DNA of 24,582 nt. Source: a virus. The notes below the pieces were generated by a model. The model had not been told where the DNA came from. It did no database searches and saw nothing but the letters and a program-made list of their open reading frames with translations. The position numbers and the translations under genes are program-made. The stretch covers positions 1 to 24,582 of IMG/VR virus record IMGVR_UViG_3300042554_000003. The stretch is one strand, 5' to 3'. Of the stretch, positions 21,370 through 24,582 are shown one piece after another (the first letter of the stretch is position 1; each line of letters opens with the position of its first letter).

Positions 21370-21630
21370 TTAACACTTCCATCTTTTAAGAGCCGCTTTA
21401 GCGCGTTCGCCATCTTTGGCGTTAGCAGCTACTGCGCCCATTCTTGCACAAAATGAATCCTTGCGGCCTTGCTCTGCCTTGGTCTTAGGATTAGGCGCTG
21501 GCGCTTTTAAATTAGAGCCAGTGGCGGCATTGTACTTAGCACGGCCCTTCTCGGTCAAACCCGCACCCTTAGACACCGGCAACTTCTCGCCTCGTCCAAC
21601 AGAAAGTGACACATTCTTTTTAGTTGCCAT
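21370..21630 (-). CDS. DUF6321-like basic phage protein
   Basis: The protein has 86 residues starting at ATG 21630 with GGGGAG overlapping the end of the large terminase gene. It contains KGAGLTEKGRAKYNAATGSN, LKAPAPNP, KDSFCARMGAV and a C-terminal ALKRWKC. I recall these elements (GLT-KGR-KYN, SFCARM, RWKC) as typical of DUF6321, a short Lys-rich family found in phages. Two conserved-looking cysteines (in SFCARM and the terminal Cys) could bind metal or form a disulfide. Function is unknown. Confidence 0.8.
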   Translation of the reverse strand: MATKKNVSLSVGRGEKLPVSKGAGLTEKGRAKYNAATGSNLKAPAPNPKTKAEQGRKDSFCARMGAVAANAKDGERAKAALKRWKC

Positions 21631-23157
21631 TTAGCTCCCCATCCAAGATGTTGCAACAGATGCGCGGTCTTGAGTCAGAACGCGAGAATTTTTGGCATTG
21701 TACTCCCTGTGCGCCACAGGAAACGCAAACGTCACACATATCGCATCCGCCGCATCAGGTGAAGCCAAGCCTCTTGCTTTCATGTCTTTTTTTGACTCCA
21801 AAAAAATCGTGCCCTTCGAATCTGGCTTGATCATAGGCGATATTAAATCAGTTTTCAAGAACCTATCTTTGGGAATTGAAGCACTTTTCAACCAATCTTT
21901 CATTTTTCCCCACATTTCAGCCCTTTTATTGCCATACATGATCGGATTTGCCGATTTATTGCCAAAGTTGACACCTTTGATTTTGTACCTTTGTTCTTTC
22001 AACCTGTCAACAATGCCCGCGCCCAGCCCACCCTCGTCAATCACTACTAAGGTGGGCTTGAACTCCTCAATCGCCTCAATAATATGCCCCACCACCGTCA
22101 TCGTGTCATCGCCCCTGTGGCGGTCAATCCTTACAATGTCCCTGCCCTGCCTAATAGCAATCACCGTGGCATCAGCGCCAAAGCGTGCAGGGTCAACCCC
22201 AATGATAATCGGCGCCGTTTGGTCTTTGTACTTAGGCCGTACCATCGCCTCATCCACAACACTTGCCGGTATAAACTGGTCATCACCCTCAGACGGAAAC
22301 ATGCCATACACCTCAACGTGCGCCTGTGCGCTGTCAGGGCCATACTCATCAATGATGCCCTGGTATACCTGCTTGTCTGTGCCTTCAACCGTTCTAGCAT
22401 CCACCACCTTATTCGTCCAAAAATCGCGCTTGGAGTTAAAGCACTCATAAAAGTAACCAGTGTTACGCCGCGGATTGGAGAAAGCCAACCAAAGGCGGTT
22501 AGGCGTGTTCTCGGTAAAGAAACCCGCTGTCACAGCCCAGATCGAATCATCAATACCGCTTGCCTCATCAAAAATCACCATCACACCATCGTGGTTGTGA
22601 ACACCAGCGTAAGAATCTGGGTTTTCCGCTGACCAAAGTCTGCCTTCGACGGCCCAATACCTTGTGCCTTTTCTGAGGTCTTTTTCAACCAGTTCAGTGA
22701 GCCAACTGGCAGGGGCCACTTTAGTGGCCGACACCTCAAACCAGTGGCTATTGAGTGACATGGCTAGCCATTTCGTAATCTCAGCCCATGTGACCGCACG
22801 CAGCTGGGCCTCGCTGTTGGCCGAAATAATGGTGGTAGAACCTATGCGGGTGGATAACATCCAGATGGTAAGCCATGACACAAGGGCTGACTTGCCAATA
22901 CCTCGGCCAGAGGACACCGCTTGGCGCAAAGTCTCAAAATCTATACGGCCACGCTGGCGCTTAATGTGGGCTGCAATGTCCCGTAGGACTTCGCGTTGCC
23001 ACTTGCGCGGGCCTTTGAAGTTGGCCAGTGGCGTGTTTTCCTGACCCCAAGGGAATGCAAACAACACAAACGCCTCTGGGTCGTCCGCAATCGCCGGCGT
23101 CCACAGCGTCGCCATAAGTTCCTGCTCGTCTTCGGGTTTGTAGATCGTGGTCTGCAT
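21631..23157 (-). CDS. terL: Terminase large subunit (ATPase/nuclease)
   Basis: This protein of about 508 residues is the packaging motor and cuts the DNA. It has a Walker A motif GRGIGKS (residues 84-90), a Walker B VMVIFDEA (192-199) and an RNase H-like nuclease with GVDPARFGAD (acidic residue ~322), VVIDEGG (~374-375) and a late DAADA (468-472). ATG 23157 (MQTTIYKPEDEQELMATLW) is my choice. The frame also has a GTG at 23280, which would add a low-complexity Gly-rich extension, and an ATG at 23115 with AGGAACTT upstream. Neither can be excluded. The family is of the Sf6/P22-like class by its FVLFAFPWG and GPRKWQREVL region. It follows a long non-coding gap after the small subunit, which is unusual. 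Confidence 0.93.
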   Translation of the reverse strand: MQTTIYKPEDEQELMATLWTPAIADDPEAFVLFAFPWGQENTPLANFKGPRKWQREVLRDIAAHIKRQRGRIDFETLRQAVSSGRGIGKSALVSWLTIWMLSTRIGSTTIISANSEAQLRAVTWAEITKWLAMSLNSHWFEVSATKVAPASWLTELVEKDLRKGTRYWAVEGRLWSAENPDSYAGVHNHDGVMVIFDEASGIDDSIWAVTAGFFTENTPNRLWLAFSNPRRNTGYFYECFNSKRDFWTNKVVDARTVEGTDKQVYQGIIDEYGPDSAQAHVEVYGMFPSEGDDQFIPASVVDEAMVRPKYKDQTAPIIIGVDPARFGADATVIAIRQGRDIVRIDRHRGDDTMTVVGHIIEAIEEFKPTLVVIDEGGLGAGIVDRLKEQRYKIKGVNFGNKSANPIMYGNKRAEMWGKMKDWLKSASIPKDRFLKTDLISPMIKPDSKGTIFLESKKDMKARGLASPDAADAICVTFAFPVAHREYNAKNSRVLTQDRASVATSWMGS

Positions 23158-23272
23158 AGGGTGAAATGTTAATAGAAAAAAAAATTTAAAAATGTTCGTG
23201 GGGCCACCGTTCCCGCGGCCCTTTCGCGCCGGCCCTACCCCCTCCCCCTCGGCCAGCGGGTGGAATTTTGGC

Positions 23273-23361
23273 TTGTCCACAGGCAGTTATGCACACTTGT
23301 CCACATTTACTTGTGGATAACTTAAACTGTAATGCTTTAATGAACATAAATCTGTGGATAA
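23273..23361. promoter_or_regulatory. Cluster of five DnaA-box-like 9-mers
   Basis: TTGTCCACA (23273-23281 and 23297-23305) and TTATGCACA (23287-23295) lie on the plus strand. TTATCCACA lies on the minus strand at 23312-23320 and 23353-23361. Three fit the bacterial consensus TTATNCACA and two differ by one base. Sites 1-4 are spaced within 48 bases. Confidence 0.75.
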
Positions 23362-23372
23362 CTTAGGGTCAA
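23343..23372 (-). promoter_or_regulatory. Candidate sigma70-type promoter for terL
   Basis: On the minus strand, TTGACC (23367-23372) and TATGTT (23343-23348) are separated by 18 bases. They match the -35 and -10 consensus in 5/6 and 4/6 positions. A perfect DnaA box lies in the spacer, so DnaA binding could repress it. The match is modest. Confidence 0.3.
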
Positions 23373-23471
23373 CTTAACATAATGGTCATCGTATAAAGTA
23401 GAAACGGGAAAACCCTTGGTTTTGTTGCGTCTTTGCAACGTGACGGCGCGTGCGCGTAATTCTACAAAATC

Positions 23472-23488
23472 TATGCGGAAAGCGCATA
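23472..23488 (-). terminator. Hairpin after terS, possible intrinsic terminator
   Basis: TATGCG and CGCATA form a 6-bp stem with a 5-base loop, just downstream of the terS stop. On the minus strand it is followed by GATTTTGTAG, a short T-rich tail. The stem is short, so termination would be partial. Confidence 0.4.
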
Positions 23489-23492
23489 ACCT

Positions 23493-23993
23493 TTACGCTT
23501 CCTTAACCTCAACATCAACAACGCTACTGTCGTCATTCAGCACACGTTGCTTTGCTTCTTTGAGTGCGTCCATCACGCTAATGCGGTTATCAGTCACGGC
23601 AACGTCAATGCGATCACCATAAACTTTGGGCTTAAGTTTAGAAGCCACCCATTTGCGGGCATCAACTTGCATCCGTTTTTGTTGCACCCAAGCGCTAGCC
23701 ATAGGGCCTTCTAAACCGTCTGGCATCTCTTGGTCAGCCAGTTCAATGATTTCCTCTGCCAAACGGTCTGCACGGCTTTCTACGGCCTTTTCGTACATGG
23801 TTCTAAACTCAGGGCTGTTTCTGAGTGTAAGCATCACCAATTGATACGACGGCATTCCTTCTGCTTTAATCGCCGTGCTTAGACTTTTACCTTCAGAAAT
23901 CTGCTCACACAATATCTGCCAGCATGGATTATCAGCGCCATACACAACTGGTCTACCGCCAGGGTGCTTTTGCACCGCCAAGTTATCAGTCAC
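23493..23993 (-). CDS. terS: Terminase small subunit (Sf6-like)
   Basis: The protein has 166 residues starting with GTG at 23993, eight bases after a TAGGAG ribosome binding site. It contains HPGGRPVVYG, then an N-terminal helix-turn-helix-like part (EQISEGKSLSTAIKAEGMPS). A region with EFRTMYEKAVESRADRLAEE follows, then QVDARKWVASKLKPKVYGDR, which is typical of Sf6-type TerS proteins. TerS forms a ring that recognises the packaging site and activates TerL. The C-terminal acidic stretch (DDSSVVDVEVKEA) may contact TerL. The start overlaps the 29-residue gene as GTGA. Confidence 0.9.
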   Translation of the reverse strand: MTDNLAVQKHPGGRPVVYGADNPCWQILCEQISEGKSLSTAIKAEGMPSYQLVMLTLRNSPEFRTMYEKAVESRADRLAEEIIELADQEMPDGLEGPMASAWVQQKRMQVDARKWVASKLKPKVYGDRIDVAVTDNRISVMDALKEAKQRVLNDDSSVVDVEVKEA

Positions 23994-24079
23994 TTGTAAA
24001 CTCCTAAAAAAGCGAGGTACTCACACCAACGGCGCTTTCCCTCAAAGGTGCAGCAATGGCAACTGCGCACACGCATCAT
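23990..24079 (-). CDS. 29-residue Cys-rich mini-protein
   Basis: The frame starts at ATG 24079 and ends TGA at 23990. It encodes MMRVRSCHCCTFEGKRRWCE and then YLAFLGVYK. Evidence for translation is strong: GAGGTGAT sits five bases before the start, the start overlaps the RusA-like stop (ATGA) and its stop overlaps the terS start (GTGA). Residues C7, H8, C9, C10 and C19 could form a small zinc-binding knuckle, and the chain is basic. It may bind nucleic acid or assist TerS. No family name comes to mind. Confidence 0.7.
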   Translation of the reverse strand: MMRVRSCHCCTFEGKRRWCEYLAFLGVYK

Positions 24080-24423
24080 GTTATCACCTCAATCTCAACC
24101 TTGTAAACCTTTGGGCCACCAGACCTTTGGGCATACTGCCAATCAACCAAACTACTGCCATCATCAACGCCAAGCCAGTCAGCCACACCATCCCTGACCG
24201 CCTTAAACCCAGACTGCAAGTTATCGCCATCCAAGCGCCTTGGAGCCACCCTAGTGAGCACAATGGTCACCGGCAACACTTCCACCCCAAAAGACCGCGC
24301 AACAGCTGCTAATGCATTCTTAGTCTTTTGTCGCTGACTTTTGGTTAGCCTAGCTTTCGCAGCCCAATGCAGTCTCATGTTTGCCACTGACACAATTTTC
24401 ATGTCCATCTCAACTTCTATCAT
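24076..24423 (-). CDS. rusA: RusA-like Holliday-junction resolvase
   Basis: The protein has 115 residues starting at ATG 24423 with GGGGG upstream; in-frame ATGs follow at residues 6 and 8. The segment RRLDGDNLQSGFKAVRDGVA followed by LGVDDG is the RusA signature. Acidic residues D65, D67 and D78, plus D87/D88, fit its metal-binding site, and K74 fits the conserved basic position. RusA cuts four-way DNA junctions. In phages it resolves branched replication or recombination products before packaging. E. coli RusA has 120 residues, so the length fits. Its location just before terS agrees with a role in preparing DNA for packaging. Confidence 0.88.
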   Translation of the reverse strand: MIEVEMDMKIVSVANMRLHWAAKARLTKSQRQKTKNALAAVARSFGVEVLPVTIVLTRVAPRRLDGDNLQSGFKAVRDGVADWLGVDDGSSLVDWQYAQRSGGPKVYKVEIEVIT

Positions 24424-24581
24424 TCAAACCCCCTGCCCAAAGTTCGGATGTACCGAACCCCTTTATGTACCGAACCTGGGTGTCCTATAAGGACACCCGG
24501 TACGTTTCGGTACACCAAAGGTGGGGTCACCCGGTACATTTCGGTACGTTTCGGTACATTTCGGTACACGCTTCGGTACAT
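24420..24581 (-). CDS. Possible ORF reading through the repeat array (uncertain)
   Basis: A frame open to the window edge ends TGA at 24420, overlapping the rusA ATG as ATGA. Read from the ATG at 24581 it gives 53 residues starting MYRSVYRNVPKRTEMYRVTP and ending RTLGRGFE. The ATGA overlap, typical of this phage, favours a real gene end. Against it, the DNA repeats have a 10-base period and do not preserve the reading frame, and the peptide looks odd. Another frame is also open from the edge to 24463. The true gene, if any, may begin outside the window. Confidence 0.35.
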   Translation of the reverse strand: MYRSVYRNVPKRTEMYRVTPPLVYRNVPGVLIGHPGSVHKGVRYIRTLGRGFE

Positions 24582-24582
24582 C
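24450..24582. repeat. Period-10 CGGTAC array (iteron- or operator-like)
   Basis: Seven CGGTAC cores lie on the plus strand at 24498, 24508, 24532, 24542, 24552, 24562 and 24574, mostly as TTTCGGTACR with 10-base spacing. Two inverted cores (GTACCG) lie at 24450 and 24467. The array reaches the window edge and may continue. The regular helical-turn spacing suggests protein binding on one face of DNA. Confidence 0.75.
24478..24498. promoter_or_regulatory. 9-bp perfect hairpin inside the CGGTAC array
   Basis: GGGTGTCCT and AGGACACCC form a perfect stem with an ATA loop, placed between the inverted and direct repeat copies. No T-tract follows on either strand, so a simple terminator is unlikely. 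It could be a cruciform or operator dyad, or RNA structure in a rusA leader. Confidence 0.6.

Larger units (their letters stand above)
23158..23492. other. 335-bp non-coding gap between terS and terL
   Basis: No convincing gene is present. From right to left the gap holds a hairpin after terS (23472-23488), a 5-bp stem GTTGC/GCAAC (23424-23439), a promoter candidate (23343-23372) and a cluster of DnaA-box-like sites (23273-23361). A pyrimidine tract (23233-23250; G-rich on the minus strand) and a strongly A/T-rich tract (23166-23196) follow, just before terL. This combination is origin-like, though a packaging site is also possible. Confidence 0.7.

Noticed and set aside
21692-22450. 252-codon open frame on the plus strand
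   Set aside because: It is antisense to the catalytic region of the large terminase, whose motifs are clear on the minus strand. The hydrophobic stretches look like an antisense effect.
23158-23280. N-terminal extension of the large terminase from GTG 23280
   Set aside because: The extension is a Gly-rich and then Phe-rich stretch encoded by the G-rich and A/T-rich tracts, overlaps a DnaA box, and is unlike terminase N-termini. A start at 23157 fits better.
24498-24582. CRISPR array at the right end
   Set aside because: The repeats are only ~10 bases with no spacers of CRISPR size. They look like iterons or operators.
1-24582. tRNA genes, integrase or transposase
   Set aside because: No cloverleaf-like segment, recombinase motif or insertion-sequence ends were recognised by eye. 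A tRNAscan and a domain search could confirm this.

Overview
The window is a piece of a tailed-phage genome, or of an integrated prophage. It carries the DNA-packaging, head and tail genes of a P22-like podovirus. Every convincing gene lies on the minus strand, so transcription runs from high to low coordinates. Genes are packed tightly: most neighbours share an ATGA, GTGA, TGATG or TAATG stop/start overlap or sit a few bases apart, as expected of one long late operon. The host cannot be named from sequence alone. Perfect TTATCCACA DnaA boxes and AAGGAG-type ribosome binding sites fit a proteobacterium. No tRNA, CRISPR array, insertion sequence, integrase or host gene was seen.

Layout in transcription order. 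At the right edge a period-10 GTACCGAA array with a 9-bp hairpin precedes a RusA-like resolvase, a 29-residue Cys-rich mini-protein and the small terminase. A 335-bp non-coding gap with five DnaA-box-like sites separates it from the large terminase. Four small genes follow, three of them Lys-rich, and then the portal. Between portal and scaffold lies a 5.6-kb block (12489-18118) of fibre- or adhesin-like proteins plus a tail assembly chaperone-like protein; classical P22 has portal, scaffold and coat adjacent. After this come scaffold, coat protein and two small Thr/Ala/Gly-rich putative decoration proteins. Their gaps contain GC-rich hairpins, two of which share a GGGGC-TTTG-GCCCC type motif.

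The rest follows P22 order closely: gp4-like, gp10-like, a 219-residue protein at the tail-needle position, and then, at the gp14 position, a protein with a cupin-like N-terminal half and a C-terminal SET domain (candidate protein-lysine methyltransferase). Three large putative ejection proteins (505, 511 and 622 residues) occupy the gp7, gp20 and gp16 positions. The left edge has two small membrane proteins and the start of a third small gene. Endolysin is not in view and may lie beyond the left edge.

How the genes work together: TerS and TerL load DNA through the portal into a shell built by scaffold and coat. gp4- and gp10-like proteins close the neck, the fibre proteins contact the host, and the three ejection proteins enter the cell with the DNA. 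The main candidates for new biology are the SET/cupin virion-module protein, the DnaA-box cluster between terS and terL, the GTACCGAA array, the hairpins around the capsid genes, and an N-terminal peptide shared by two separate structural genes.
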